A DNA stretch of 64,000 nucleotides from Xanthocytophaga agilis (GCF_030068605.1 NZ_JASJOU010000013.1:124001-188000); one strand, 5' to 3'. Numbered from the stretch's first letter, positions 1-10,179 are shown. Notes: generated from the sequence alone by a model not told the origin. Numbers and translations: made by a program.

Positions 1-768
1 ATGTACATTGGTAAAACCCATCAGCTCCAGCACCTGTGGCACTTGCGTAATACCTGTTCCATGAATAGGTGTGAAGACAATCTTCATGGCTTTTTGCCGT
101 TGAATCACATCCGGAAACACCACATTACCCAAGATCATTTTCCGGTATTTTTCATCCAGTTCAGGTCCGATTTTCACGATAAGATCCGGATTTCCGGCAA
201 ACTTCACTTCATCTACAGACTTGATTTTCTGTACTTCACCGATGATATTCTTATCATGTGGAGCAATTACCTGTCCTCCATCATTCCAGTAAGCTTTATA
301 ACCATTGTATTCTTTCGGATTGTGTGAAGCTGTAATCACTACACCTGAATGGCAGTTCAGTTCACGAACGGCAAAGGATAACTCAGGAGTAGGACGCAAT
401 TCCGGAAAGAGAAATACTTTGATGCCATTGGCAGAAAATACATCCGCAGTAATCTGAGCAAAGGTATCACTCTTGATACGACTGTCATGGGCAATAGCTA
501 CACGGATTTCTTCGTTAGGATAGGTCTGCTTCAGGTAATTTGCCAATCCCTGTGTAGCCATTCCGACTGTATACTGATTCATCCGGTTGGTTCCGATACC
601 AATAGTACCCCGCAATCCACCTGTACCAAACTCCAGATCCTTATAAAATGCATCATTCAATTCCGCATCATTATTGTCAGTCAGAAGTTTATTCAGGTAT
701 GCTTTGGTATCAGCATCATAATTACCACTAAGCCATGTGTCGATTTTCTGGCGGATAGCTGTTTCCAT
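1..768 (-). CDS. phosphohexomutase (phosphoglucomutase/phosphomannomutase family), 5' part only
   Basis: The gene starts with ATG at 768 and runs off the left edge, so only about 256 N-terminal residues are visible. The translation shows GTGGLRG near residue 43, a hallmark of the large PGM/PMM family, and the active-site phosphoserine loop TASHNP near residue 129. These enzymes interconvert hexose 1- and 6-phosphates (or pentose phosphates) in the cytosol through a phosphoserine. The spacing between start and TASHNP fits the long subgroup of about 570-580 residues, such as PgcA or PGM2-like enzymes. Substrate specificity cannot be settled because the sugar-binding C-terminal part is outside the window. 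Forward-strand reading frames over this stretch have no recognisable protein and are shadows. Confidence 0.9.
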   Translation of the reverse strand, partial: METAIRQKIDTWLSGNYDADTKAYLNKLLTDNNDAELNDAFYKDLEFGTGGLRGTIGIGTNRMNQYTVGMATQGLANYLKQTYPNEEIRVAIAHDSRIKSDTFAQITADVFSANGIKVFLFPELRPTPELSFAVRELNCHSGVVITASHNPKEYNGYKAYWNDGGQVIAPHDKNIIGEVQKIKSVDEVKFAGNPDLIVKIGPELDEKYRKMILGNVVFPDVIQRQKAMKIVFTPIHGTGITQVPQVLELMGFTNVH

Positions 769-1130
769 TTTAAATAAATAAAGGTTAATAAATAGTCTCA
801 GTATATAATGTACATTTCCTCAGTCGTAAAATAATCCTGCCAGATGTATCTGATACACCTATATAGATTATTTTGATCCCTTTCTGCGAATATGCAATGA
901 TTTTTTTAATATCGAAAAAGCCTGCTATGAAGAAAAAGAAAACTGTATGTTAATACGTAAAAGTAAAGACAGTAAACACATTTTCTTACAATTTTCCCTT
1001 TTCCACTCTTGTAATGAAGGCATAGAGCGCTCTGCAAGGTAGTACGATTTGCGTTATCACTCCCTGAACCTCAGCTTTCTCAATGCGTACACAACTACGA
1101 GACATCAAAATTCTGATATCTCAGTTACAT
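769..1130. other. AT-rich gap upstream of the phosphohexomutase gene
   Basis: This non-coding stretch should hold the promoter of the minus-strand mutase gene. I could not pick a convincing TAnnTTTG box and saw no strong hairpin. It leads directly into the 28-bp-step repeat element that begins near 1131. Confidence 0.4.
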
Positions 1131-1301
1131 GATCAGTATTCCGATATTTTGAAAAATTGACCATTATTCAAATAGTTGTACAAAATGACCGGAGTTTAGG
1201 TCAACTACAAAAGTGACTTAAACTCTGGTCAAATCAAATGTTGATTAGCAGATTGACAAGCGTGTTGTCTGTGTAAGCCTGACCATAATTCCGATATTTT
1301 T
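1131..1301. repeat. dispersed intergenic element, copy A, with a 28-bp step
   Basis: GACC-like tetranucleotides fall at 1131 (GATC), 1159 (GACC), 1187 (GACC), 1215 (GACT) and 1243 (GATT), exactly 28 bp apart each time. The same series and the flanking words (GATCAGTATT, TTGAYCATTATTC, CTGGTCAAA, TGTTGATYAGCA, TTGTTGTC or similar) recur at 23309-23511. The two copies are colinear but clearly diverged. No reading frame is kept, since 28 is not a multiple of three. Regularly spaced TGACC-type motifs recall transposase-binding ends of IS21-like elements, but no istA or istB gene is present, so that origin is an inference. Confidence 0.7.
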
Positions 1302-1389
1302 TCAGATGCAATCAAATTAACTAACTCTCACATGAGGAGTGAATTTATAGCAGTGGAGCAGTGAAAATCTATTTAAAGCTCTGATAAAA

Positions 1390-4300
1390 TCAAGTTTGTT
1401 TAACAGGCAAGATAATGACAAACTCAGCACCCTCACCTAACTGACTATGCGCATCAATAAGCCCGTTGTGCTTTTCGATAATTTTTTTGCAAAGCGCCAA
1501 ACCAATGCCTGTACCTTCGTATTCATCTGTACCATGTAGCCTCTGAAACAGTGTAAATATTTTGTCTTTGTAGGCTTCATCAAAGCCTATACCATTATCT
1601 TTGACAATGATGCGTACAAAACCACCCTCTTTCTGTGATGGACTACTGAATCTCTTCTCACTGATCACTGTTGAATGAATAGTAATTGATGGCACTACGT
1701 CTGGTTTTGAAAACTTGAGTGCGTTACTGATCAGATTCTGGAACAATTGCCGGATCAGACCGGGAATTGCTTCAATCATCGGGAAATGGCTAATCGAGAA
1801 GGTGGCGTCTTTCTCACGAATCACAATCTCAAGATCATCCAGAATTTCCGTAATGATAGTATTCAGGTTAAGCATCTCAAAGAAAGACCCGTCTGACACT
1901 TTCGAATAACTAAGCAGATCATTTACCAGCTTGGTCATACGGGAAGCAGACTGTATAATCTTATCTGCAAAGATAGTGGCCCCATCCATTTCCTGAAGAT
2001 ACTTATTCTTCAACAGGTTACCATACAGGTGTATTTTGCGGATAGGCTCTTTCAAGTCATGTGAAGCTACTGATGCAAACTGTTGCAGGTCATTGTTACT
2101 GCTTCTGAGAGCCACATTCAGCTTTTTAAGTTCTATTGTACGTTCCAGCACCTTCTGCTCCATAACTTCCGAAATCCTTTTCTGCTGATCAATATCAGTA
2201 GCACTACCTACCCAGGAATAAATCACACGGTTGGTGATCTGAGCACGTGCCCGTAACAGATGCCACTTATATTCATGGCTGGCATTACGAATTTTAATCT
2301 CAACCTCGAAGTCATGTGTAGACCGCAGAGCTGCCAGCCAGATCTTTTTTAGTTTGAGCAAATCGGCTGGGTCAACAAAACGTTTCCAGCTATAGTCCGC
2401 TGCTTCTGTAGCAGATTCACCTGTAAACAGTTCGAAGTTTTTATTGATAAATGTGATCTTTCCATCCGGACTGGCAGTCCATACGATCAGCGGAACAGAT
2501 TCTGCCAGAAACTGCCGTTGTTCTATGTTCCACTTTACTTCCTGCCTCGCCTTACGAAGTTCGGTAATATCCAACATGGATTTTAGCATCCGGTAGGGTG
2601 TGCCATATTCATCATGCAAAATATACGAACGATCAAGTACTTCTGCATACCCCCCATCAGACTTCTGAAAGCGATATTCCAGTGAGAAGTGACTGGTATT
2701 GGTATTAAGCAATCTATGAATTGTAGATTGTACCCTCTCTTTATCGTCCGGATGGATATTGGCAGACCAGAGTTTGCGTGATTGCTGAGGTTCTGCATTT
2801 TTGTATCCAAACATTGAGAAAAAGCTGTCACTATACCAGATATCATTATCGATCAGTCTCCAGTCAATAATAGCATCGTTAGTGGCTTGAGACAACAACC
2901 GGAACCGCTCCTCACTTTTACTGAGTTCCTGTGTACGTTCCTGTATCTTTTCCTCCAAATTGGAGTTAAGTACCTTCAGATCTTCCTTCGTGCGAATGAG
3001 TTCGTTAAAGTTCTTTCTCAACTTAGCCTCATCCATTCTTTTATCTGTAACATTGGTAAAGGTAGCAGCGATTCCGTTTTTAGTTCTTACCGCTACTCCT
3101 TCAAAAGATTTTTGTTCAAAGGCAATTTCAAAGTGTGATGGAATGCCTTGGGTATATACCTTCCGAAACTCTTTGAAGAGCGTTGTCTTTATGTCTATTG
3201 GGAAAATTGACTCCAGTGAATGGTTGATAATGGCGTTGATAGGCTTTTTCCAGAAAGACTCGGATGCACGATTGGCAGCTACACAGGTAAAATCCCGAAC
3301 CTTATGATCCCCATCCGTCACCGTTTCAAAAGCAAAAATAGAGCTTTGAGAAGATTCAAATACCCCGTTAATGATCTCATTCAGATTCTTGATCAGACTG
3401 ATATCTACAAAAGTAAGTATGATACCGTCAGATTTGTTATTATTGTTGATGTAAGGGTATAACTTCATCAAATACGACTGTCCGGACCTGGTAAAAATCT
3501 CCTTCTCCACTACCATTTTGGTACTGATAACCTCTTGTAACGCATTATCAATATTGGTATTGAGCAAATTAGTAGAGATATCAGTAATAGGTCGGCCAAT
3601 ATCGCTTTCGATTAGGTTTACTAGTTTACCTACGGATGGATTGAATTTACGTATTCGTAAATCCTTGTCGAGAAATATCTGGCCGATATCTGTGCTTCTG
3701 AAATAGTTATTCAGGTCATCATTGAGCTGAATGAGTTCATTGATTTTAAGCTGGTGTTCGGTATTTAGTGTATGTAGTTCTTCATTGAGCGACTGCAGCT
3801 CTTCATTGGAACTTTGCAGTTCTTCATTGGAAGAGATCATCTCTTCGTTGGCACTCTGGAGCTCTTCATTGGTAGTCTCAAGCTCTTCAATAGTAGTTTG
3901 CAGACTCAGCTTGGTTTCGTTGAGCTCTTCATGCAAGCCATTCAGAAAATCCGGATCATTAAGTTCACCTATCTTTACAGGTGTTTCTTCTACAGGCTGA
4001 ACTGTTACAGGAAGTTCTTTCAATAAAATCAATGTATAGCCTGTCTTTAACGAAGAAGCAGGCATAGGTCTGACGAGAACACTTACCTGCTTGATTCCCT
4101 CACTGGATCGATAGGTTACCTTCTCCTCATTAACCTTTTCGTTATTATTCCATGCCTGCCGGATCATCTTGTGAACAGGAATTACCAGACTTTTGGAAAG
4201 CAGTTTTAATAAGTTCAGATTGATCTGCTTATCCGGTAACGAAAGAAATTTTTTATAATCGCCTGCTGTATGTCGTACTTCCAGATTGCTGTCAATATAA

Positions 4301-5910
4301 ATAGCTACATACCCCAGGTCATCACACAAAATCTGCTTGATGTCTTCAGAGAAGTCGCCCGACTGAGTTTTGGCTTGTGAGAAGTCGGGAACTGTTCTCG
4401 GAGTATAGGTTCTGGTTGAAGTTAATGGCTTACTAAACAATTCATGATAAGGCCTATTAACTGTTTCGATACGCCGAAAGATCTTCCATTTGCGATCTAC
4501 ATCTTCCAGGGTTTCCCTGATCATACTCACAGACTCTGTACTACCCAGAAACAAATATCCTCCTGGATTCATAGCAAAATGCAAGGTAGAAAGCACCTTC
4601 TTCTGCAGAGCAGAGTTCATATAAATAAGCATGTTTCTACATGTCACCAGATCATTTTTAATAAAAGGAGGATCAGTGATAATATTATGCTTGGCAAAAA
4701 CAATAAGCTTGCGTATCTCCGGAATAATCTGATAAGTAGCATCCCGTTTGATAAAATAGGAATCCAGATAAGAAGCAGGAATGTCTTTCTCTACTGTATT
4801 TTCATAAATACCGCGTGAAGCATAATCTATGGCATTGGCATCTGTGTCTGTAGCAAAGATCTTAATTGACAGATTTTTTTTCGACTGTGCTATCATATCA
4901 TATAGCAGAATCGCAATGCTATAGGCCTCTTCCCCACTGCTACAGGCAGTAACCCATACTTTTATGGTTTCACCGGCAGACTTGTCGTGGATGATTTTAG
5001 AAATTACCTGTTCCTTCAGTGAATCAAAGGCTTCTTTGTCTCTGAAGAATTTAGTTACACCAATCAGAAAGTCCTTGCACAGAACCTGCGATTCACCTGG
5101 TTGTTTCTTCAGATAAGAGAGATATGCCTTTACATGACGTAATTCCAGTTTCTTTATCCTGCGAGCAATACGCCGAAGAATAGTCGGGTATTTATAATTA
5201 TGGAAATCACACCCTGTATTCTTATAGATCAGCTTCAGAATGTCTTCCAGCACCTTTTCATCCATGGTCTTTTCTGTAAAGACCCCATTGGATGTATCGT
5301 CGATGTAATTGGCGATTTCTTCCGGCATTTGCCAGGGAGCCAGGATCATATCAGCACAGCCTGTGGCAATAGCACTTTTTGGCATTCCATCAAACTTGGC
5401 AGATTCGGGCTCCTGTACTACCACCATTCCACCTGCCCGGCTGATTACCTCAATCCCTTTTGTACCATCTGTACCTGTACCTGACAAAATAACGGCAATA
5501 GACTTATCTCCCTTATCTTTGGCAAGGCTGTGCAGAAAGATGTCTACGGCGGTATTAGGGCCTTTATCTATGTTCTTTTTGTCAGTCAGCTGTAGCCGGC
5601 AGTCTGAGATAGTCATCATCTTTTTGGGTGGAATTACATAGATGCACCCTCTCTCTAACAACACACCATCCTCAGCTTCCTGTACTTTCATATAGGTATG
5701 CTTAGCTACCAGTTCTACAAGAAGACTTTTGTAGTCTGGCGACAGATGTTGAATAATGACAAAGGAGAGATTTGAACTCTCAGTCACATTATCAAAAAAG
5801 TCATGAATGGCCTCCAGCCCTCCTGCTGAAGCACCTATTGCTACAATAAAGTGCTGTCTGTCAATAGGTACTTCCGTTAATTTTGTATCTACAGAATGAT
5901 TCTTTTTCAC
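1390..5910 (-). CDS. CheB-CheR-PAS-histidine kinase fusion protein (1506 aa)
   Basis: This is a cytosolic signalling fusion. A CheB methylesterase domain (about 20-205) keeps the S28, H55, D148 triad (GASAGG, IQHLSP, SGTGTDG) but has no receiver domain in front. A CheR methyltransferase follows (about 220-475), with the SAM-binding motif [11 protein letters not shown] and the CRNMLIYM motif. Next come a PAS region, a Glu-rich coiled coil of repeated NEELQS heptads (about 645-720), several PAS domains, and a C-terminal HisKA with SHDLKEP (His near 1283), N box [10 protein letters not shown] and G boxes DNGIGFD and GTGIGLAL. The predicted start is GTG at 5908-5910, because no ATG lies nearby in frame. 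It follows the phytochrome-like gene by 23 bp on the same strand and very probably shares its mRNA. Both methylation-type activities and autophosphorylation look intact; the targets are unknown, with no MCP gene in the window. Confidence 0.93.
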   Translation of the reverse strand: MKKNHSVDTKLTEVPIDRQHFIVAIGASAGGLEAIHDFFDNVTESSNLSFVIIQHLSPDYKSLLVELVAKHTYMKVQEAEDGVLLERGCIYVIPPKKMMTISDCRLQLTDKKNIDKGPNTAVDIFLHSLAKDKGDKSIAVILSGTGTDGTKGIEVISRAGGMVVVQEPESAKFDGMPKSAIATGCADMILAPWQMPEEIANYIDDTSNGVFTEKTMDEKVLEDILKLIYKNTGCDFHNYKYPTILRRIARRIKKLELRHVKAYLSYLKKQPGESQVLCKDFLIGVTKFFRDKEAFDSLKEQVISKIIHDKSAGETIKVWVTACSSGEEAYSIAILLYDMIAQSKKNLSIKIFATDTDANAIDYASRGIYENTVEKDIPASYLDSYFIKRDATYQIIPEIRKLIVFAKHNIITDPPFIKNDLVTCRNMLIYMNSALQKKVLSTLHFAMNPGGYLFLGSTESVSMIRETLEDVDRKWKIFRRIETVNRPYHELFSKPLTSTRTYTPRTVPDFSQAKTQSGDFSEDIKQILCDDLGYVAIYIDSNLEVRHTAGDYKKFLSLPDKQINLNLLKLLSKSLVIPVHKMIRQAWNNNEKVNEEKVTYRSSEGIKQVSVLVRPMPASSLKTGYTLILLKELPVTVQPVEETPVKIGELNDPDFLNGLHEELNETKLSLQTTIEELETTNEELQSANEEMISSNEELQSSNEELQSLNEELHTLNTEHQLKINELIQLNDDLNNYFRSTDIGQIFLDKDLRIRKFNPSVGKLVNLIESDIGRPITDISTNLLNTNIDNALQEVISTKMVVEKEIFTRSGQSYLMKLYPYINNNNKSDGIILTFVDISLIKNLNEIINGVFESSQSSIFAFETVTDGDHKVRDFTCVAANRASESFWKKPINAIINHSLESIFPIDIKTTLFKEFRKVYTQGIPSHFEIAFEQKSFEGVAVRTKNGIAATFTNVTDKRMDEAKLRKNFNELIRTKEDLKVLNSNLEEKIQERTQELSKSEERFRLLSQATNDAIIDWRLIDNDIWYSDSFFSMFGYKNAEPQQSRKLWSANIHPDDKERVQSTIHRLLNTNTSHFSLEYRFQKSDGGYAEVLDRSYILHDEYGTPYRMLKSMLDITELRKARQEVKWNIEQRQFLAESVPLIVWTASPDGKITFINKNFELFTGESATEAADYSWKRFVDPADLLKLKKIWLAALRSTHDFEVEIKIRNASHEYKWHLLRARAQITNRVIYSWVGSATDIDQQKRISEVMEQKVLERTIELKKLNVALRSSNNDLQQFASVASHDLKEPIRKIHLYGNLLKNKYLQEMDGATIFADKIIQSASRMTKLVNDLLSYSKVSDGSFFEMLNLNTIITEILDDLEIVIREKDATFSISHFPMIEAIPGLIRQLFQNLISNALKFSKPDVVPSITIHSTVISEKRFSSPSQKEGGFVRIIVKDNGIGFDEAYKDKIFTLFQRLHGTDEYEGTGIGLALCKKIIEKHNGLIDAHSQLGEGAEFVIILPVKQT

Positions 5911-5933
5911 GTTCTTCTCTGTCTGTTAGAGCG

Positions 5934-7460
5934 TTAAACAACGCTTTTACGTAACGTATATTCGAGTAAAATATGCTGAAGCGAATCAGCGACCTGAATT
6001 TCCTGTGTATGCCAGGGCAAAGAAGTATCCTTTACGGTCTGTTGCCATATTTTAAACGAATTGCGTGGGTGATAGTTTTTCTTATCCTGCTCAAATTGTA
6101 TTGCTTCATCCGGATTTCCTCCCCAGTTAATTTTTTGAATCGCTTCTGACCGGAACACAAACAAGTATTCGTCTTTTGCCGGATGAATAGGAATAGCAAT
6201 CATCCCTGCGATGTCCTGAGACAGCTTTTCATTATCATATACAGACGCTATAGAGTCGGTAGAAAAGACCTTGTCTGGTTTATTACCCTGTAACCACATA
6301 ATCAGATTCTTTACTTCGTCCTCATCAGGTGTAACGCCAATGGTTGCCATACCCCGACTATAGGTTAGAGCTGCCCCTTCCGCTTGTAACAGATCCAGTA
6401 CAGTTGTCTCTTTTTGTAGCAATCCTTTGACCAGGCTATCTTCTGCATAGATCTGCTCTGCCAGACGGGCATGAATGGTCTGTAGGTGTGAGTTACGCTG
6501 AAACTCCTCTAATACCTGAAGCCGTGAAAATGTAGAGGATATAAAGCCAGACAAAAGCTCAAAAACAGAACAAAGCTGATACGGAATAAACTTAGCCTGG
6601 CGATGGTGACAGGCAATCAGTCCCCATAATCTGTTGTCTTTTATAATACGGATAGACATAGACGACATCACATTCATATTACGCAGGTACTCTATATGAA
6701 CGGATGCAACACTCCGTAAATTGCAATCAGACAGATCAATAAATGTTTCTGTGGCAGGATTCAGCAGAGGATATAACTTTACGGGAGTGTATTCGCGGTC
6801 AGGTATCTGCCGATAGGGATTTTGCAGATATAAGGCTCTGGCCTGGCGAGGTACATCCGAAGCCGGAAATACCAGACCCAGATAAGGCTCCATGCCTTCT
6901 TCCAGCGTTTCGGCAATGACAGTACCATTCCAATTTTCATCAAATTGATACACCATGATCCGATCAAAACCAGATATCTTCTTTAACTCGGTGATAGCAA
7001 TCTCACAGGCAGATGTAATAGTCTGTGCAGATTCCAGCCATGTAATCACATGTTTGACATCCTGATAGACAGATAAAAATGATGTTGTAGCTGATTCATC
7101 TTCCGGCAGAATTTCTATTTCCAGAATCAGATAGCTATCTTTTATATGAACAATGGCAAGGCAATTGGTTTGGCGACCAGGTACTGTAAAGGAAAATGAT
7201 ACCGATGTTTTTTTGATTACATCAGATTGTATATGCTCCTCAAGCAGAGTTAATTCCTTTGCTGAAACGTATTTTTTCCAGGAACTATTTATAACTTCTT
7301 CAACAGCGATACCAAGTTTTTCTTCAATGTTCTGACTCACCTGAATAATTGTCAGATTGGTCTTCTCCAATACTACCAGGATACCATAAGCCTGGACATG
7401 ATTGATAAAGTTAAGAGGGAGGCTTCCACAAAATTCTGAATCATAATTTTTTTTAGACAT
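5934..7460 (-). CDS. bacteriophytochrome photosensory module without output domain (508 aa)
   Basis: The 508 residues match a complete PAS-GAF-PHY core and stop there. C11 lies in a segment aligning with the biliverdin-attachment region (C-x3-P-x10-Q-A-Y-G). The GAF domain has PASDVPRQAR (about 198-207), VHIEYLRNMNV and LWGLIACHH, the classic chromophore-pocket motifs. The PHY domain has NWGG and the tongue PRNSFKIW (about 464-471). Typical bacteriophytochromes continue into a histidine kinase, but here only about 40 residues follow the tongue. It is the first gene of a two-gene unit with the CheB-CheR-kinase fusion 23 bp downstream, so light or redox input may be passed to that protein. Biliverdin binding is inferred from C11 and the pocket motifs. 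No heme oxygenase gene is in the window. Confidence 0.93.
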   Translation of the reverse strand: MSKKNYDSEFCGSLPLNFINHVQAYGILVVLEKTNLTIIQVSQNIEEKLGIAVEEVINSSWKKYVSAKELTLLEEHIQSDVIKKTSVSFSFTVPGRQTNCLAIVHIKDSYLILEIEILPEDESATTSFLSVYQDVKHVITWLESAQTITSACEIAITELKKISGFDRIMVYQFDENWNGTVIAETLEEGMEPYLGLVFPASDVPRQARALYLQNPYRQIPDREYTPVKLYPLLNPATETFIDLSDCNLRSVASVHIEYLRNMNVMSSMSIRIIKDNRLWGLIACHHRQAKFIPYQLCSVFELLSGFISSTFSRLQVLEEFQRNSHLQTIHARLAEQIYAEDSLVKGLLQKETTVLDLLQAEGAALTYSRGMATIGVTPDEDEVKNLIMWLQGNKPDKVFSTDSIASVYDNEKLSQDIAGMIAIPIHPAKDEYLFVFRSEAIQKINWGGNPDEAIQFEQDKKNYHPRNSFKIWQQTVKDTSLPWHTQEIQVADSLQHILLEYTLRKSVV

Positions 7461-8060
7461 AAGGTATGTAAGTTTGTTTCTGAGGAGCTAAGCCATTTTG
7501 CCCTAATACTCCTCAGTTGATGCGTTTGTATGGAAATAGATACACATTTTCTAAGGGCAAAAAAAATAATGCCTGCTGTTTTTTATCTCAAAGCCTCACA
7601 CGAATCCGAGTCCTATTTGCCAAATCGCACGAAAATCAATTTACGAATGTGTGAAATAAAAGACACCAATGATACATTTTTTTTGCTTTTCTTTTTGATC
7701 CTCGTCTACTTATGTCTGCTGTACTCATACTATGTATAGCTGAATATATCAGTCGTTTAACCAGATTATGGGCTATTTTGTTACAAAATTATCTTTGTTT
7801 TTGGCGAAAATTACTGGTAATATCTTTCACCATAAATCGGAAAGCAGACAAGTTACTAAGCTGTAGACAAATAACGATAGGATTTGTCTGGTAATTTTTA
7901 AAAGACATAAAAATAGTAGGTGATGAATGAGAAAATGTTGAACCTTCTGCCCTTAAAAATGTTATTATGATGTATGGTGGTCACCATCGGCAGTAGCATC
8001 CCTTTATCAGACCGCATTTGTGATGCAATGATCTTTTAAATATCTATTGCTCATGTTTCA
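7461..8060. other. AT-rich intergenic region upstream of the phytochrome operon
   Basis: Short open frames occur here, but their translations are low-complexity and hydrophobic without a motif or a good start context. It must contain the minus-strand promoter of the phytochrome operon; I could not identify a clear TAnnTTTG box. Nothing else stands out until the structured RNA candidate that follows. Confidence 0.35.
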
Positions 8061-8081
8061 CTTAAAAGAAAGGAGGTACAC

Positions 8082-8144
8082 ATGTCTAGTCCCAAGCAAA
8101 TTTTATCAAACACTACCAATCATCTTTTAGGTGTGAGATTTTGA
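8082..8144 (+). CDS. possible 20-residue peptide inside the structured RNA
   Basis: An ATG at 8082 is preceded by AAGGAGG (8070-8075 region) with about 5-6 nt spacing, an unusually good Shine-Dalgarno site for a Bacteroidota genome. The ORF encodes a peptide starting MSSPKQ and ending LLGVRF before TGA at 8142-8144. Its codons cover the 5' arm of the long helix (8098-8113), so ribosomes on this ORF would open the RNA fold. It could be a regulatory leader-type peptide, a small functional peptide or chance. I do not recognise the family. Confidence 0.35.
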   Translation: MSSPKQILSNTTNHLLGVRF

Positions 8145-8237
8145 TCGCTTTGCTTTTGTAAAGTGACTCGGGCGGAAATGGTTGGACCGTGCTGGTTGCG
8201 TGCCGGCGGTGTTTGATAAGATTTAACCGAGGATTTT

Positions 8238-8285
8238 GAAACGCATCTGACACCTTATACTGGGTTGGATGCGTTTCGCTTTTTA
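8238..8285 (+). terminator. intrinsic terminator of the structured RNA
   Basis: A perfect 10-bp stem, GAAACGCATC paired with GATGCGTTTC, with a 20-nt loop, is followed by a short T tract (GCTTTTTAT). It lies on the plus strand, about 90 bp before the convergent lactonase gene ends. Confidence 0.7.
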
Positions 8286-8374
8286 TGGGGATTTATAGAG
8301 AAAAAACTATGATAGGTTCTATTTTAACCAGATCAAAGAATAAGATGACTTTCTCTTCTGAAGCGGTGAAAACC

Positions 8375-9346
8375 TCATTGTACTCCCTTTACCTGCATTT
8401 TCAATGTATAAACAGATTCCGAAGCGGTAATAAATAACAAGTTCTTTTCTTTCCCCCCAAAGCATACATTAGCAGTCCATTTGGCCTGAATAGGTATATG
8501 TTCGATCTTTTGTCCTTCTTTGCTATATACAGTTACTCCATTCCCTGTCAGATAGATATTGCCCTGATTATCAATAGTCATTCCATCTGATCCCTGATTT
8601 ACAAACAACTGGCGGTTTTTGAGTACTCCATTGCCTGCAATCTCATATTTATAAGTCTTGTTGTTACCAATATCAGCAACATATAATATTTTACCATCCG
8701 GAGTACCGATCAAGCCATTGGGTTGCTTGAAGGTATCATCCAACAGGATAGCTGCTGATGCACCTTTTGGTAAGTAATATAATTTCTCTCCTCCCAAGTT
8801 TGGATCAGGGCTCTGACGTTTCCAGTATGGGCGCTGATAGTACGGATCGGTGAAGTAGATGCCACCCGATTTGTCTACCCATACATCATTGGGACCATTG
8901 AATGTATGTCCCTGAAAATCTTTGAGCAGAACAGTAACCTTACCTTGTGGACTGATAGACCAGAGCTGGTTGTTTTCATCTGCACAGCTAATGAGATTTC
9001 CTTTTTGATCAAAGTACATCCCATTGGAACGACCTGAATTTTCCATGAACACAGAAAGCTTTCCTTCAGTATCATACTTCCAGATTTTGTTATTGGGCTG
9101 ATCAGTAAAGTATACATTTCCTTTTTTATCTACTGCGGGTCCTTCTGTAAAGCTAAACTGGCTGGATACCAGCTGCGGTTTTGCCTGTGGTGCTATAATG
9201 CCACTGCCTGATGTTGAGTCTGCGATAGTTTGCACGGTTTGTCTGAAGTTAAGGTTAGCTACACTTTCTGATAGAGAGCTTTGAACAAATGGCAAGCCTA
9301 AAGCTATACAGAGAGCAAATAAACTGGTTGTGAACAGGTTTGTCAT
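8375..9346 (-). CDS. SMP-30/gluconolactonase-family secreted protein (323 aa)
   Basis: The protein has an N-terminal signal peptide (hydrophobic stretch LFALCIALGLPFV) and a six-bladed propeller of the SMP-30/gluconolactonase family. Family signatures are visible: FTEGPAVDKKGNVYFTD (the metal-binding Glu), NGPNDVWVDKSGGIYFTDP (Asn) and YVADIGNN (Asp). Such enzymes hydrolyse sugar lactones with a divalent cation; here it would act in the periplasm. I chose the ATG at 9346, which sits directly before the signal peptide; the frame could also open at a TTG at 9364. It stands alone, converging on the structured RNA. Confidence 0.88.
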   Translation of the reverse strand: MTNLFTTSLFALCIALGLPFVQSSLSESVANLNFRQTVQTIADSTSGSGIIAPQAKPQLVSSQFSFTEGPAVDKKGNVYFTDQPNNKIWKYDTEGKLSVFMENSGRSNGMYFDQKGNLISCADENNQLWSISPQGKVTVLLKDFQGHTFNGPNDVWVDKSGGIYFTDPYYQRPYWKRQSPDPNLGGEKLYYLPKGASAAILLDDTFKQPNGLIGTPDGKILYVADIGNNKTYKYEIAGNGVLKNRQLFVNQGSDGMTIDNQGNIYLTGNGVTVYSKEGQKIEHIPIQAKWTANVCFGGKEKNLLFITASESVYTLKMQVKGVQ

Positions 9347-9642
9347 GGATAAACGAAGTTGCAAGGTAAATGGATCGTAAGTTACATTTTTTCAAGACAG
9401 ATAGGATTTTTTTACGTGGAAATATGAAATACAAATGTCCTTAAGTATAACAGAACAATAGATATGCTTTGCCACCATCAAACAACTAAGTAACAGCTTC
9501 CTGGAATATTTCAATGAACTAGATGCAGATGCTGTTTTATATTTCTTTATAAGAAAGTAAAGTGATAGAAGAAGACAAAATCTGAAATATATTCTTATCT
9601 CTCAGTATCTTGCTTCCCTCCTAACCACCTTTACCTAGTATA

Positions 9643-10101
9643 ATGATCTCACTAAAACGAACAACGGTTACTGATCCGGCCTTTGTGGAATTGGTCAGCA
9701 TGCTCGACAAAGACTTGTGGGCACGTTACCCTGATAAACAAGGTATTTTTGCCCCTAGCAACAAACTGGATGAACGAGTACAGGTAGTAGTAGCATTTTC
9801 AGAAGGACAGCCTTTAGCCTGTGGAGGCTTCCGTCCTACGGCTTCTACTACTGAGATAGAGATTAAGCGGATGTTTGTTCATCCGGCCTTTAGAGGAAAA
9901 GGTATCAGCCGAATGATTTTGCAGGAACTGGAACGTTGGGCATCAGAACAACACTATACTTCTGCCATACTGGAAACTGGTATCAAACAACCCGAAGCCA
10001 TCCGATTATATGAGACTTCTGGCTTTACCCGCATTCCTAATTATGGTCCGTATCAGGATATAGAGGAAAGTGTATGTATGCGCAAGATATTTGCAAGCTG
10101 A
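9643..10101 (+). CDS. GNAT-family N-acetyltransferase (152 aa)
   Basis: A single GNAT domain fills the protein. The acetyl-CoA binding motif is visible as KRMFVHPAFRGKGISRMIL (about 78-97), followed by the usual C-terminal segment with ETGIKQPEAIRLYETSGF. Length is standard. GNAT enzymes transfer an acetyl group from acetyl-CoA to an amine; the substrate cannot be told from sequence. It is a single-gene unit that converges with the TonB-domain gene across a hairpin at 10143-10179. Confidence 0.9.
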   Translation: MISLKRTTVTDPAFVELVSMLDKDLWARYPDKQGIFAPSNKLDERVQVVVAFSEGQPLACGGFRPTASTTEIEIKRMFVHPAFRGKGISRMILQELERWASEQHYTSAILETGIKQPEAIRLYETSGFTRIPNYGPYQDIEESVCMRKIFAS

Positions 10102-10142
10102 TATAGATACAAAAGACCTGACAGGATCTCTTTACTATAAAA

Positions 10143-10179
10143 GTAAAGCGTTTGATCATAAGATGTTCAAACGCTTTAC
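10143..10179. terminator. hairpin between convergent genes
   Basis: A perfect 13-bp stem, GTAAAGCGTTTGA with TCAAACGCTTTAC, has an 11-nt loop between the convergent acetyltransferase and TonB-domain genes. There is no strong T tract on either side, so termination may be weak or aided. Confidence 0.5.

Larger units (their letters stand above)
8061..8290 (+). ncRNA. candidate structured RNA with closing stem and terminator
   Basis: Positions 8098-8113 and 8209-8224 form a 16-bp helix with a single G-U pair (core TTATCAAACAC with GTGTTTGATAA), closing a domain of about 95 nt that is more GC-rich than its surroundings (around 8165-8208). A 10-bp terminator hairpin, GAAACGCATC (8238-8247) with GATGCGTTTC (8268-8277), is followed by GCTTTTTA. 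No plus-strand gene lies downstream before 9643, and the next gene converges, so this is not an obvious leader. A 20-codon ORF with a strong AGGAGG site overlaps the 5' arm. It does not match 6S, SRP, tmRNA or RNase P patterns known to me. Family unknown. Confidence 0.55.

Noticed and set aside
1-777. Two forward-strand open frames (1-327 and 487-777)
   Set aside because: They lie opposite the clear minus-strand phosphohexomutase, which has GTGGLRG and TASHNP motifs.
1131-1301. Possible CRISPR array (also 23309-23511)
   Set aside because: The 28-bp units have only short shared words, no spacer structure and no cas genes.
7530-7894. Two short hydrophobic forward frames
   Set aside because: Low-complexity AT-rich translation, no ribosome site or family-like motif.
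8061-8290. Known housekeeping RNA (6S, SRP, tmRNA, RNase P)
   Set aside because: None of the conserved sequences I know for these RNAs is present; reported as an unassigned RNA instead.
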